From: Gammaproteobacteria bacterium
GTDB taxonomy: Bacteria; Pseudomonadota; Gammaproteobacteria; Enterobacterales; Neiellaceae
DNA: 57,586 nucleotides
Reading direction: 5' to 3'
NCBI GenBank assembly: GCA_017425245.1
Contig: JAFOOX010000033.1
Span: 1 to 57,586, forward strand
In this document: positions 16,291 through 25,351 of the stretch, in pieces
Layout of the letters: every line of letters starts with the position of its first letter
Numbering within the stretch: position 1 is the first letter of the stretch
Notes under the pieces: model-generated
Told to the model about the DNA's origin: nothing
The model's database searches: none
What the model saw: only the letters and a program-made list of their open reading frames with translations
Translations under genes and position numbers: made by a program

Positions 16291-17685
16291 GTGATATCAC
16301 TTGCCAGAATTTCTTTGCTCTGCTGTAGCGTGCTTATGACGCAATCGCTGATCGGTTGCTCACTGCGGCCCCCCGAGTGGCAAGGGCGCTTCGGTGGTTA
16401 TTGGGGCGATGGCATTTACGACAGCATCCAGCTGGAACCTGGGGCTGACGGTCAGGTGGCCATCAGCTACTGGCGCGATATCAGCGCCGATGACCAGCAG
16501 GCAAAGCCCCTTGCCCGCTTCAGTCAGACCAACCTCGGCCCATCGTTACTGCTGCAATGGACAGTGGATAGCCAGCCAGGGTCTACCATGAATGCGCGCT
16601 ATCTGGCCGATCTCGATCAGCTGGAAGTGCGCTATCAAGATGCCAACACGCAAGGGGTCAACGTGATGAGTCGCCATGGTCAAGCCAAGCCCGCCAATGC
16701 CGCGCTGTCCGCCCGGCCAGATACCATCGTCCATGAGTTCAGGCTGCACGCACCCTGGGCCGAGGCGGTCAGCATCGCTGGTGAGATGACCGACTGGCGC
16801 GATGATCAGCTGCCGATGGTCAAGGGTGAGGATGGCAACTGGCGGCTGACCCTCCATCTGGCCCCGGGGATCTGGCAATACAAACTGGTGGTCGATGGCC
16901 GCTGGCAGGCCGATCCACTGGTGGCGGAAAGCCGCCCCGATGGCTTCGGCGGCCACAACTCGGTGATTACCCTGGGTGAGCCGGACCCGCGTTATCAAGC
17001 GGACCCGGCCATCGCTGCCGGCAGTGTCAGCGAACTGAGCCTCGATTCACGCTTTGTCGGCGCGCAGAAACTGATGCTCTATCGCCCGGCCGGCAACCAT
17101 GCCGAACCGCTGCCCTGGCTGCTGCTGCTCCATGGCTATGGCGCCGGCCGGCGTCAGTGGCTGGATGATGGCCAGCTGCCAGCGCTGCTTGATCATCTGA
17201 TCGCCAGTGGCCAGCTGCCACCGCTGGCCGTGGTGATGCCCGATGGCGGCACCAGCTTTTATCTGGGCGATACCGAGAAATACCTGATCGAGGAGTTGCT
17301 GCCTGCGGCCGCCAGCTGGGGGCTCAGCAGCGATCCGCGCCAGCGCCTCATCAGTGGCATGTCGATGGGCGGTTTTGGCAGCTTCTATCTCAGTTACCGC
17401 CACCCGCAGGCGTTCGCCGCCGCCCTGCCGCTATCGGGCTATTTCGATCTGAGCCACATCCCCGATCTCGATCCGGCCAAGGTGGCCGAGGGCTACCACC
17501 TTGAGCTGTGGTGCGGCCAGGATGACCATATCTCCACCAGCACCAACCAGCTGCTGGCCCACCACCTGCGCAGCATGACCACGCCACCGGTCATCAACTA
17601 CGCCCCCGGCGGCCACACCTGGCGCTACTGGCAGCAGATCATGCCCGAGGTGCTGGCGCGGGTAGCGGAGCTGCTGGGGCGCTGA
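16291..17685 (+). CDS. Lipoprotein esterase with CBM48/AMPK-type glycogen-binding domain
   Basis: The GTG at 16291 has TTGAGG eight bases upstream and gives a compact signal peptide ending in the lipobox SLIGC; the frame is open back to 16195. About 464 residues. An N-terminal domain holds GRFGGYWGDGIYDSIQLEPG. The middle domain is an isoamylase-N/AMPK glycogen-binding fold (AVSIAGEMTDWRDD, GIWQYKLVVDGRW). The C-terminal domain is an alpha/beta-hydrolase of the esterase D/Fes type, with oxyanion LLLLHGYGAG and nucleophile elbow SGMSMGGFGS. Likely a membrane-anchored esterase acting on acylated carbohydrate or a similar polymer; the substrate is unproven. Confidence 0.82.
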   Translation: MISLARISLLCCSVLMTQSLIGCSLRPPEWQGRFGGYWGDGIYDSIQLEPGADGQVAISYWRDISADDQQAKPLARFSQTNLGPSLLLQWTVDSQPGSTMNARYLADLDQLEVRYQDANTQGVNVMSRHGQAKPANAALSARPDTIVHEFRLHAPWAEAVSIAGEMTDWRDDQLPMVKGEDGNWRLTLHLAPGIWQYKLVVDGRWQADPLVAESRPDGFGGHNSVITLGEPDPRYQADPAIAAGSVSELSLDSRFVGAQKLMLYRPAGNHAEPLPWLLLLHGYGAGRRQWLDDGQLPALLDHLIASGQLPPLAVVMPDGGTSFYLGDTEKYLIEELLPAAASWGLSSDPRQRLISGMSMGGFGSFYLSYRHPQAFAAALPLSGYFDLSHIPDLDPAKVAEGYHLELWCGQDDHISTSTNQLLAHHLRSMTTPPVINYAPGGHTWRYWQQIMPEVLARVAELLGR

Positions 17686-17701
17686 ACTAGCCAGCAGCCG
17701 C

Positions 17702-18103
17702 TCAGGTCGTCAGCTGAGTGACAAACATCGGCGTTTTGTCGCCGTGAGCAACAAAACCAAGATGTTGATAAAAGCCCACTTCCGCGTTGTAGGCAATCAG
17801 TACCTTGCGGGCGAAATCCTGATACTGCTCAAGCACCTGTGACAGCAGCCGACGGCCCAACCCCTGCCCCTGATACTCCGGCATCACCAGCAGGTAGTGG
17901 ATGTAGGCCGTCATAATGCCATCCGACAATACGTTAATCAGGCCGACCAGCTGATCGCCATCCCAAGCCGAAATGACGCTGTGAGAGTTAGCCATGGCGA
18001 CCACCAATTTATCCGGGTACTGCCCGGACGACCAGCCAACCGACAGAAACAGGCGCTCCAGCTGAGCGGGTGCAAACGTCTTGTCTGTAGTCAACCTGAT
18101 CAT
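17702..18103 (-). CDS. GNAT family N-acetyltransferase
   Basis: 133 residues; AGGAGGTGACGG directly precedes the ATG. A single GNAT domain with the acetyl-CoA pyrophosphate loop PEYQGQGLGRRLLSQ and the C-terminal AEVGFYQHLGFVAHG. Substrate not predictable. It is convergent with the esterase gene, only 16 bp away, with no obvious terminator between them. Confidence 0.88.
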   Translation of the reverse strand: MIRLTTDKTFAPAQLERLFLSVGWSSGQYPDKLVVAMANSHSVISAWDGDQLVGLINVLSDGIMTAYIHYLLVMPEYQGQGLGRRLLSQVLEQYQDFARKVLIAYNAEVGFYQHLGFVAHGDKTPMFVTQLTT

Positions 18104-18241
18104 CCGTCACCTCCTGGGGTTCAACGCCGGCTGTCACCATAGGCAAAGCGGGGACCTCAGCGTTTGATCCAGACCCAGTGGACAGCCATCTGAATCGCAA
18201 GAAACCAATAACAAGCAGCGCCGCTAGCCGCGACCAAGCTA

Positions 18242-21200
18242 TCAGGCCAGGGGCACCGCCGGTGGCAGCAGCCGGTACATCACCGGGGTGATGATGCGCG
18301 CCAGCAGGGTTGAGCTAATCAGGCCGCCGATCATCACCACCGCCAGCGGTGAGTAGAGCGCCGACTGGGCCAGCGCCAGCGGCAGCAGGCCGCCGATGGC
18401 GGTGACCGAGGTAAAGAGCACCGGCAGAAAGCGCATCTCGCCGGCCTTCTCGATCGCCTCATCCAACCCCACCCCTTGGCTGCGCAGCTGGTTGGTGAAA
18501 TCCACCATCAGGATCGAGTTTTTGATCTCGACGCCGACGAGGGCGACGAAACCGATGATCGCCATGTAGGAGAGCGGATAGCCGGTCAGGGCCAGCGCAG
18601 CGATGGCGCCAAAGATGCCAAAGGGGATCACTCCGGCCACGATCAGGGTCGAGCGGAAGGTACCGAACTCCAGCACCAGCACTGCCAGAATGCCGCACAG
18701 GGCGACGATGATGGCGGTGCCCAAACCACCCAGACTCTTGGCGGCGGCTTCCGCCTCACCACCAGCGGCGATGCGGTAGCCGGGCGGCAGCTGCAGTTCG
18801 GCTAGCTGGCGGTAGATCTGACCGGCCACCTGACTGGGCACCTGACCGGGCTGCAGGTAGGCGGTGACCGTCACCATGCGCTCGCGTTGTAGCCGCTCGA
18901 TGCGGTTGGGACCGCTCACCAGCTTGGGATCGGTCAGCTGGGCCAGTGGCAGCGGTTCACCGCTCAGCGGGCTGGTCAGCAGGATCTGGTCAAGCTGCTC
19001 AAAGGTGGGGTTGCCGGCAAACGGCAGGCGCAGGCTGATGGCAAACTCATCACCGTCGTCATCGCGGTAGGTGGCGACCCGGTTGCCGGCGATCGCCAAC
19101 CGCACCAGCTCATCCACCTGCTGCTCGCCAAAGCCGAGCAGTCCGGCCTTGGTGGTGTCGATGCCGAGCTGATAATCGATGCGCGGTAGCCGCACCGGGT
19201 TGTTGATGTCGCGGGTGCCGGGGGTGGCCGCCACCACCGCCTCCACCTCGCTGGCCAGCCGGCGCAGGGTGGCCAGCTCCGGGCCGATGATGCGTACCGC
19301 CAGCGGCGCCTCGATGGGCGGGCCATTCTCAAACTGCTTGACCACGATCTGGGCCGCCGGGTACTGGGCAAAGCGCGCCCGCAGCTGCTCCAACAGCTGC
19401 GGCGAGGCCAGCGGATCCCAATGCTCAAGGCTGACCAGCAGCTCGGCGGTGGTGCTTTTGGTCTCCAGCGGAAAGATGTTGTAGTAGATGTAGGGGTTGC
19501 CTTTGCCGAGGTTGGCCAGCACATGTTTGACCTCGGGGTAACGGGCCAGCTCCTGCTCCACCAGCCGCAGCGCCTCGTCGGTGGCGGTGAGCGATGCCCC
19601 TTCGGGGGCGCGCACGGTGATCAGAAACTGCGGCTTGTCGGCCGCCGGAAACAGCGAAAACCCGATGCGTCCGGCAATAGGTACGCTGGCGGCGCAGAGC
19701 AACAAGCCGATCAGCAAACTGGTGCGTGGCCAGCGCAAGGCATGGCGCACCAGCGGCGCATAGACCAGATGGATAAAGCGGGTCAGGCCGCGCAGCAGCA
19801 GGTTGCCATGGGCCGCCTGCTGACGCGGCAGCACCCGGCTGGCGACAAAGGGCACCACGGTCAGGGCCACCAGCAACGACGCCACCACCGTCAGCACCAC
19901 TGCCAGCGGCAGGCCGCGGGTAAAAAGCCCCGCCCCCTCCGGCAGGTTGAGCAGCGGCAGAAAGGCGAACAGCAGGGTAGCGGTACAGCCGAGCACCGGC
20001 AGCACGATCTGGCTGGTGCCAGCGATGGCCGCCTGCATGCGGCTGGCTCCCTCGCGCAAGTGGCGGGCGATGTTCTCGACCACCACGATGGCGTCATCCA
20101 CCAGCAGGCCGAGGGCCACCACAAAGCCGGCAATAGAGATCTGGTTGAGCGAGAAGCCAAGAAACCACAGCCCGGCAATGCCCATCGCCAATGACAGCGG
20201 AATGGCCAGCATGACGATGCCAGCGGCGCGCAACCCCAGCGGCAGCAGGGTCAGCGAGACCAGCCCAATGGCGATGGCAAAGTCGATCCCCAACCGCTGC
20301 AGGCGACTGGCGACATTGTTGGCCTGAACAAAGCCCACCTCCAGCCGCAGGCCGGCCGGCAGGCTGGTGCGAAACTCGGCAACCACGGCATCGATGCGGC
20401 GCTGCACGGCGAAGATATCCTTGCCGTCTTTGAGGCTGGCGGTCACAAAGGCGGCGCGCTCGCCGTTATAGCGGGTCAGATAGCTGTGCTCCGCCTCGCC
20501 CCAGCTCACCTCGGCGACATCGGCCAGGGTCACCAGCCGGCCATCGCTGCTGGCCACCACCGTCGCCGCCAGTTCATCAGGGCTGCGGTAGTCACCGCTG
20601 GTTTTGACGTTGTAACGGCGCTCGCCCGCGTCGATGGTGCCACCGGGCACGGTGCGGCCGGCGCCACTGATCGCCGCCGCCACCCGCTGCGGTTCAAGGC
20701 CCAGTGCCGCCAGCCGTGGCAGATCCAGCGCCACCTGCAGCTGTGGTTCAGGCCAGCCCCAAGTTTCCGCCTTGCGGATACCGGGGATCGCCTGCAGCCG
20801 CTCCTTGAGGGCATCGCTCTGCTTCATCAGCTGCAGGGCGCTGGCTTTTTCCCCCACCAGCGCCAGCTGAACGATATTGACCAGCCCCGGATTACTCTTG
20901 CGAATGACGATATCGGCCACCTCGGCCGGCAGCAACGGGCGCAGGGCGTTGACCTCGCGGATCACCTCGTCGTACTTGCGCTCGGCATCGACCGTCCACT
21001 CAAACTCAATGCGAATGACGGCCAGCCCATCTTCGCTGGTGGAACGGATCTCTTTAACGTCATCCAGCTCGGCCACCACATCCTCGATCGGATCGACCAC
21101 CAACCGCTCCACATCCACCGGCTCGGCGCCCGGAAAATGGACCGCCACTGTGGTCACCGGAATGGGGAACGCCGGATCCTCCTGACGCGGAATACTGACC

Positions 21201-21286
21201 AGGGCATAACTGCCAAGGGCCACCAGCAGCAGAAACACCACCAGGGTGAACTGCCAGCGCTGAACGGCAAAGGCCCACAGGCTCAT
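18242..21286 (-). CDS. RND efflux transporter permease (HAE1 type)
   Basis: 1014 residues, close to the family norm. The N-terminal membrane helix (FTLVVFLLLVALGSYALVSI) is followed by a large periplasmic loop, a central helix bundle (GFVVALGLLVDDAIVVVENI) that carries the acidic pair of the proton pathway, a second loop and a C-terminal bundle (VALVGVEIKNSILMVDF). Proton-driven inner-membrane pump that expels drugs or metabolites through a periplasmic adaptor. Its ATG overlaps the adaptor stop codon by 4 bp (ATGA), so it is translationally coupled. No outer-membrane TolC gene is nearby. Shares the adaptor promoter and the TetR operator at 22441. Confidence 0.95.
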   Translation of the reverse strand: MSLWAFAVQRWQFTLVVFLLLVALGSYALVSIPRQEDPAFPIPVTTVAVHFPGAEPVDVERLVVDPIEDVVAELDDVKEIRSTSEDGLAVIRIEFEWTVDAERKYDEVIREVNALRPLLPAEVADIVIRKSNPGLVNIVQLALVGEKASALQLMKQSDALKERLQAIPGIRKAETWGWPEPQLQVALDLPRLAALGLEPQRVAAAISGAGRTVPGGTIDAGERRYNVKTSGDYRSPDELAATVVASSDGRLVTLADVAEVSWGEAEHSYLTRYNGERAAFVTASLKDGKDIFAVQRRIDAVVAEFRTSLPAGLRLEVGFVQANNVASRLQRLGIDFAIAIGLVSLTLLPLGLRAAGIVMLAIPLSLAMGIAGLWFLGFSLNQISIAGFVVALGLLVDDAIVVVENIARHLREGASRMQAAIAGTSQIVLPVLGCTATLLFAFLPLLNLPEGAGLFTRGLPLAVVLTVVASLLVALTVVPFVASRVLPRQQAAHGNLLLRGLTRFIHLVYAPLVRHALRWPRTSLLIGLLLCAASVPIAGRIGFSLFPAADKPQFLITVRAPEGASLTATDEALRLVEQELARYPEVKHVLANLGKGNPYIYYNIFPLETKSTTAELLVSLEHWDPLASPQLLEQLRARFAQYPAAQIVVKQFENGPPIEAPLAVRIIGPELATLRRLASEVEAVVAATPGTRDINNPVRLPRIDYQLGIDTTKAGLLGFGEQQVDELVRLAIAGNRVATYRDDDGDEFAISLRLPFAGNPTFEQLDQILLTSPLSGEPLPLAQLTDPKLVSGPNRIERLQRERMVTVTAYLQPGQVPSQVAGQIYRQLAELQLPPGYRIAAGGEAEAAAKSLGGLGTAIIVALCGILAVLVLEFGTFRSTLIVAGVIPFGIFGAIAALALTGYPLSYMAIIGFVALVGVEIKNSILMVDFTNQLRSQGVGLDEAIEKAGEMRFLPVLFTSVTAIGGLLPLALAQSALYSPLAVVMIGGLISSTLLARIITPVMYRLLPPAVPLA

Positions 21287-22383
21287 GGCTGAGCCTCCGC
21301 AACAGGCTGCGCCTCAGCAGCAGGCTGCGGTTCTACCCGGCTGCCGTCATGCAGATAAGCGGCACCGGCCACTACCACCTGCTCATCGGCTGCCAGCCCG
21401 GCGACGATCACCACCTCGGGCGGCGCCAGTCGCCCCAACCGCACGCTACGCCGCTCTGCCCGGCCATCCTTGACCACAAACAGCTCGCCGTGGCTGTCGT
21501 TGGCCACCACCAACGCCGTTAACGGCACCCGCAGTTCGTCCACTGGCTCGCCCAGCGTCAGCCGGGTGCGGCCCACCAGCCCCGAGCGCAGCTGGGGCGG
21601 CGGGTCCTGCAACTGCAGCTCAACCGTCAGGGTGGCGGTCTGAGCATCGGCGGCCCCGTCGATACGGCTGATGCGCGCCGCCAGTGCCGGCCCCGCCAGA
21701 CCGTCAATGGTCACCGCTGCTGGCTGGCCGAGGCTCAGCTGCAGGCCATGACGATCCGCCACCGCCACCTTGAGCAACCAGCCCTGTTCCCCCCCGGCCA
21801 TTACCACCACCGGTTGACCGGCCGCCACCACCTCGCCCGGCTCGGCACGACGGGCAATGATGCGGCCTGCCGACGCGGCGCGCAGTTCGCTGCGCGCTAG
21901 CCGGTAATCGGCACCGGTCACCGCCGCCGCCGCCAAGTCGCGGGCCGTGCGGGCGTTATCGCGCAGCTCGGCGGCGATCAGCTGGCGCTGATGCATCTCG
22001 CTGGCGCGACGCAGATCGCGCTCGGCCTTGGCGAGGCTAGCCGCCGCCTGCTGACGTTCGGCCAGCAGATCGGTGATATCGAGGCGGGCCAGCAGTTGCC
22101 CCCGCTGCACCAGATCACCGCTATCAACCGCTACTTCCGCCACCACCCCAGCGCTGAGAAAGGCCAGCGGTACCTCATCGACTGCCGCCAAGCGGCCAAT
22201 GGCCGTGATCACAGGTGCTTCGCTACGCCACTGGGGAGCGGCAAGCACCACCGGCTGCGGCCGCTCGCCGCTCACCGTTGGTTCGGCAGGCGCCGGACTG
22301 CAGCCGGACATGGTCGCCAACGCCAGCGCCGCAGCCATTATCGGCAGCAACGTCCGCCGCAGTGGCCAGCGCAGATTGATCAT
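21283..22383 (-). CDS. RND efflux periplasmic adaptor (MFP/HlyD family)
   Basis: 366 residues with a lipoprotein signal ending in ATMSGC. Order of parts: barrel-sandwich half (VDSGDLVQRGQLLARLD), a short alpha-hairpin (ERQQAAASLAKAERDLRRAS), the second lipoyl half (AGRIIARRAEPGEVVAAGQP) and a beta-barrel domain. It bridges the RND pump and an outer-membrane channel. Stop and start codons overlap those of the pump gene. An operator-like palindrome identical to one before tetR lies 58 bp upstream of its start. Confidence 0.93.
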   Translation of the reverse strand: MINLRWPLRRTLLPIMAAALALATMSGCSPAPAEPTVSGERPQPVVLAAPQWRSEAPVITAIGRLAAVDEVPLAFLSAGVVAEVAVDSGDLVQRGQLLARLDITDLLAERQQAAASLAKAERDLRRASEMHQRQLIAAELRDNARTARDLAAAAVTGADYRLARSELRAASAGRIIARRAEPGEVVAAGQPVVVMAGGEQGWLLKVAVADRHGLQLSLGQPAAVTIDGLAGPALAARISRIDGAADAQTATLTVELQLQDPPPQLRSGLVGRTRLTLGEPVDELRVPLTALVVANDSHGELFVVKDGRAERRSVRLGRLAPPEVVIVAGLAADEQVVVAGAAYLHDGSRVEPQPAAEAQPVAEAQP

Positions 22384-22440
22384 GGTCTTGGTGTCCTTTA
22401 CCGAGTTGGTGGTTATTAACTCTGGTCATACGTACAGCCA

Positions 22441-22453
22441 CTAGACAGCTGTC
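22441..22453. promoter_or_regulatory. TetR operator candidate before the adaptor-pump genes
   Basis: CTAGACAGCTGTC, containing the perfect 10-bp palindrome GACAGCTGTC (22444-22453). It lies in the 86-bp gap between the tetR stop codon and the adaptor start. The same 13 bases occur at 23136-23148 before tetR. Two identical copies flanking a regulator gene fit autoregulation plus pump control. Confidence 0.65.
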
Positions 22454-22469
22454 AAAATCAACTAAAAAA

Positions 22470-23120
22470 TTAGCGGGCCACCGCTTGGCGCATCAGGCTA
22501 AATGCTTGCTCAGTCAAGGCGGTCTCGGCCACGTCGATATGGGCCAATTGCCGCCCCTTGGTGGCCGCGATCTGCAAAATGCCATGGGTAAAGCCCCACA
22601 GGCTGATGGCCAGCAGCGCCGGGTCACCGACATCGGTACGGATCGAGCCGTCGGCCAAGCCACGCTGGATCACCGCCACCATCAACCCGTGCTTGTCAAA
22701 GTTGCAGGCAATCGCCCGGGCCTCTGCCGAATCACGATCAAGGAGCGCCGGTTCACTCGCTTCAAAACGGCTGATCGCCTCAAAAAAATGCGGGAATTCA
22801 TGCGCAAAGGCGACGTAGGCTCGGCCAATCGCCTCAAGTTGATCGTAGCCACGCGGATGGCGGCCAGCAGCTTCCTCAAAGCGCTGCTGCAATTGCTGGG
22901 CGGCCCGCTCCCACAGCGCCGCATGCAGCTCTCGCTTGTCACGAAAATAGAGGTAGACCAGCGCCCGCGACAGCCGGGCACGCTTGGCCACGCCGTCCAC
23001 CGTCACCTGATCCCAGCCCTGACTGAGAGCCAGGGCACAGGCGGCATCGACGATCTGATCACGCCGCTGTTCGCGTTCCAGCAGCCGACGCTGTTGACTG
23101 GGGGATTCGGCAAGGATCAT
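22470..23120 (-). CDS. TetR/AcrR family repressor of the adjacent efflux operon
   Basis: 216 residues from the ATG at 23120; a TTG two codons earlier is less likely. N-terminal helix-turn-helix: RRDQIVDAACALALSQGW, VTVDGVAKRARLSRALVYLY, FRDKRELHAAL. The C-terminal ligand domain is unremarkable. It lies first in the tetR-adaptor-pump row, all on the same strand. It probably binds the palindromes at 23136 and 22441 and is released by a pump substrate. Confidence 0.92.
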   Translation of the reverse strand: MILAESPSQQRRLLEREQRRDQIVDAACALALSQGWDQVTVDGVAKRARLSRALVYLYFRDKRELHAALWERAAQQLQQRFEEAAGRHPRGYDQLEAIGRAYVAFAHEFPHFFEAISRFEASEPALLDRDSAEARAIACNFDKHGLMVAVIQRGLADGSIRTDVGDPALLAISLWGFTHGILQIAATKGRQLAHIDVAETALTEQAFSLMRQAVAR

Positions 23121-23135
23121 CGACAAGGGAACTCG

Positions 23136-23148
23136 CTAGACAGCTGTC
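23136..23148. promoter_or_regulatory. TetR operator candidate before tetR
   Basis: CTAGACAGCTGTC, identical to 22441-22453, ending 16 bp before the tetR ATG. Both copies are followed within ~20 bp by a near-identical TTAGCGGG word (22471-22478 and 23157-23164), so the shared module may be larger than the palindrome. Confidence 0.65.
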
Positions 23149-23186
23149 CAGCGAATTTAGCGGGGCATGGTGATTAGCGCAAGGAC

Positions 23187-23708
23187 TCAGGCGTCGGCGT
23201 CGTCAAGGACGCGAAAGGCTGAATGGTAGTTGGCGATGGTCGGCTGGGTTGGCATGCGGCCAGCACGCAACGGCAGCACCATGAAATACTCAGGCGGCAC
23301 CGGGTAACGACAGGAGAGCTGATAGTTGGCTGCTGGCTCAAAGCCAAAGCGCTGATACCAATGAGGTTCACCAAGCACCAACAGTGCGTCAGCACGCAAC
23401 TCGATCAGTTCGCGGATCGCAGCCCGCACCAACAGGCTGCCCAGCCCCTGGCGCTGACAGGTCGGAGACACTGCCAACGGCGCCAGCGCATAGCAGCGAA
23501 CACCAGGGTGGGAGGGGTTGAGGGTCATCGGCGAGACATGAATGGCACCAACCAGGCTACCATTACGCTCCCCAACAAACGCCACCGTCAGCGCCCGGCT
23601 CATACGTAACGCCTTCACCAACCGGGCTTCAGCCGGGGTATCGAAGGCCAGTTGCAACAGCCGTTCGACGGCGACTTCATCTCCAGCCCTCTCGGCGCGG
23701 ATCAACAC
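23187..23708 (-). CDS. GNAT N-acetyltransferase (YhbS-like)
   Basis: 173 residues from a GTG at 23708, chosen because AAGGAGG lies seven bases upstream. GNAT domain with APLAVSPTCQRQGLGSLLV and the YhbS-like segment LVLGEPHWYQRFGFEPAANY. Substrate unknown. The downstream gap to tetR contains that gene's operator and promoter. Confidence 0.87.
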   Translation of the reverse strand: MLIRAERAGDEVAVERLLQLAFDTPAEARLVKALRMSRALTVAFVGERNGSLVGAIHVSPMTLNPSHPGVRCYALAPLAVSPTCQRQGLGSLLVRAAIRELIELRADALLVLGEPHWYQRFGFEPAANYQLSCRYPVPPEYFMVLPLRAGRMPTQPTIANYHSAFRVLDDADA

Positions 23709-23857
23709 GGGCAACCTCCTTCTGCACACTACTGCACGATCATAGCCACTCGCCGTTTACGGATTCATGATGTGGCGCCGATTTCCGCACAAGCAGTTCC
23801 AGTTCACGTGCCAAACACACCCACCCCTTGCACTCACGCCGGGCTGGGCTAGGTTGA

Positions 23858-24379
23858 ATGCAGGGCCAGTTGGAACACTGTGGTGTGCGCGGGGTGCCGC
23901 TGATGGGACTGCATGAACTGTGCGAACTCTGGTTGCGACCCACAGACGGGGTGCTCTGCTTCCGCTACCACGGCGCCCTGGATATCACCACCACCTACCC
24001 GGTCAACCCGAGGGCAGAACCACGAATTTCACGGGTGATGCTGCTGCCGCGCCATATCACAGCCCTTAACCTGATGACCGAACGCCACCGCTTCGATGCC
24101 CGTTTAGCCCACACCGTACTGGCCTGGTGGTTGCTCGATGGGCCGCTATGTCCGCCAGCAGATGAGTCCCCCCTGGCCAGTCTCAACGCGGCCCGAAGTG
24201 GCGATTTTGGGTTACGTCCAGAAGGAGACGAACGCCTTTACTACATCGTCGAGGCCGACCGCTACAGCCAGTTAGCGGTGAGCCTGGAACCCCAGATCGG
24301 CCTGATATCGGCCATAGAGCGCTTTAGCCCACGCTATCTGCGCCGTTTACGCCACTGGCGTGAGCAATCGCCTCGCTGA
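23858..24379 (+). CDS. Conserved-looking hypothetical protein
   Basis: 173 codons; I do not recognise the family. The start is uncertain: the ATG at 23858 and the ATG at 23903 both lack a clear ribosome site. Composition looks coding (balanced charged residues, WLLDGPLCPP, AEPRISRVMLLPRHITALN) and no signal peptide or membrane segment is visible. It reads towards the SprT-like gene. Confidence 0.5.
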   Translation: MQGQLEHCGVRGVPLMGLHELCELWLRPTDGVLCFRYHGALDITTTYPVNPRAEPRISRVMLLPRHITALNLMTERHRFDARLAHTVLAWWLLDGPLCPPADESPLASLNAARSGDFGLRPEGDERLYYIVEADRYSQLAVSLEPQIGLISAIERFSPRYLRRLRHWREQSPR

Positions 24380-24413
24380 ACACTGCCGCCATCCACAGCC
24401 GGCCGCGATCATC

Positions 24414-24989
24414 TCAAGGATTGTTGAAGGCACTGGTGTTGCAGGCAACAGGGCCAACCAGACCGCTGGCGTCGAGCCAGGCACCACTGGCGAGCACCTG
24501 ATAGCGTTGGCCCCGCTGCAGGCGATGATGGCGGACGCTGGTTAAATGGTGACCAACACCATGGCTGTCGCGATAGTGCCATAGCCGTGGTTGACGGGCG
24601 CGGGCAAGCGGCAACTGATGCCGCACGGCGCCCTGCCCGCCTAGTGCGCGGCAAACCTGCTGCCAGTCATGTCCGTGAGGTTGTTGATCAAACTGCCGGG
24701 GCAGGCTCATCACCACCAGATGGGCCACTTCGTGAGGGATGGTTTCATCCACCGTCTGTCGCCAGTCGATTCGGGCCGCTTCGAGGTTCAAGCGCAGCCG
24801 GGCCGACTGCAGCTGCTGACGATGGCGAACCACCTCCACTTTGCCAGCGGCACGGCCGCGCAAATCACAACTAATAGTGATACTTGCCCGCCAGTTGGTT
24901 GGAAGCGGATAAAGCACTGTGGCCCGCGCCAAGCAATGCTCAACCGCCACCTTCAGGCTCGCAGTCAGCAGCTCATTATCATTGTTCAT
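24414..24989 (-). CDS. SprT-like zinc metalloprotease-fold protein lacking the zinc ribbon
   Basis: 191 residues from the ATG at 24989 (GAAGG just upstream); the frame is open to 25055. SprT-like domain with the HExxH motif in TIPHEVAHLVV and a third histidine in QPHGHDWQQV. In E. coli SprT the C-terminus carries a Cys-rich zinc ribbon. Here the equivalent region (LWHYRDSHGVGHHLTSVRHH, GQRYQVLASGAWL) keeps the flanking pattern but has lost the cysteines. The protease site looks intact. The cellular role of bacterial SprT is poorly defined. Confidence 0.82.
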   Translation of the reverse strand: MNNDNELLTASLKVAVEHCLARATVLYPLPTNWRASITISCDLRGRAAGKVEVVRHRQQLQSARLRLNLEAARIDWRQTVDETIPHEVAHLVVMSLPRQFDQQPHGHDWQQVCRALGGQGAVRHQLPLARARQPRLWHYRDSHGVGHHLTSVRHHRLQRGQRYQVLASGAWLDASGLVGPVACNTSAFNNP

Positions 24990-25351
24990 GGCCTTCGGAG
25001 CGCCTGTCAGCAAACATACCCAGGCATGGTAAGCGCGCCAGCGGTCAAGGCTCAAGCTTGAGAATCCGCGCCATTTTTGACCAGTTACGCGTCAATTGGG
25101 CGCTAAGCCACAGCAGCGCCCACTGATCAGAGCTGTCGAAACCTGGCTGCTATCAGAGGCGATTGTGGTTAATAACCGCAACAACAGAGCAAGAAAAAGT
25201 GGCGTGATCAGAATCTCGATTCGACTATTTTTTTGACATTAATCACACTGTTGACTAGCCTTTTTTCCGCTTGACTAGGCGCGTCAGCCGCCAAGGGGCC
25301 CGATTGCCCCTTGGCGTCATCACCAGTACTCATCGTACAAGGAGTTCCATC
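24990..25351. promoter_or_regulatory. Divergent regulatory region between sprT-like and CBM21 genes
   Basis: 362 bp without a gene. TTGACA at 25233-25238 lies 17 bp from TAGCCT (25256-25261), a possible but weak sigma-70 promoter for the CBM21 gene. Upstream, 25163-25181 is a near-perfect 19-bp palindrome (TTGTGGTTA-A-TAACCGCAA, one mismatch) placed like an activator or repressor site. The region is A+T-richer than the surroundings. Confidence 0.45.
25289..25316 (+). other. Leader hairpin upstream of the CBM21 gene
   Basis: CGCCAAGGGG and CCCCTTGGCG form a perfect 10-bp stem with an 8-base loop, ending 35 bp before the start codon. There is no T-run after it, so it is more likely an mRNA-stabilising or regulatory leader structure than a terminator. 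Confidence 0.55.
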
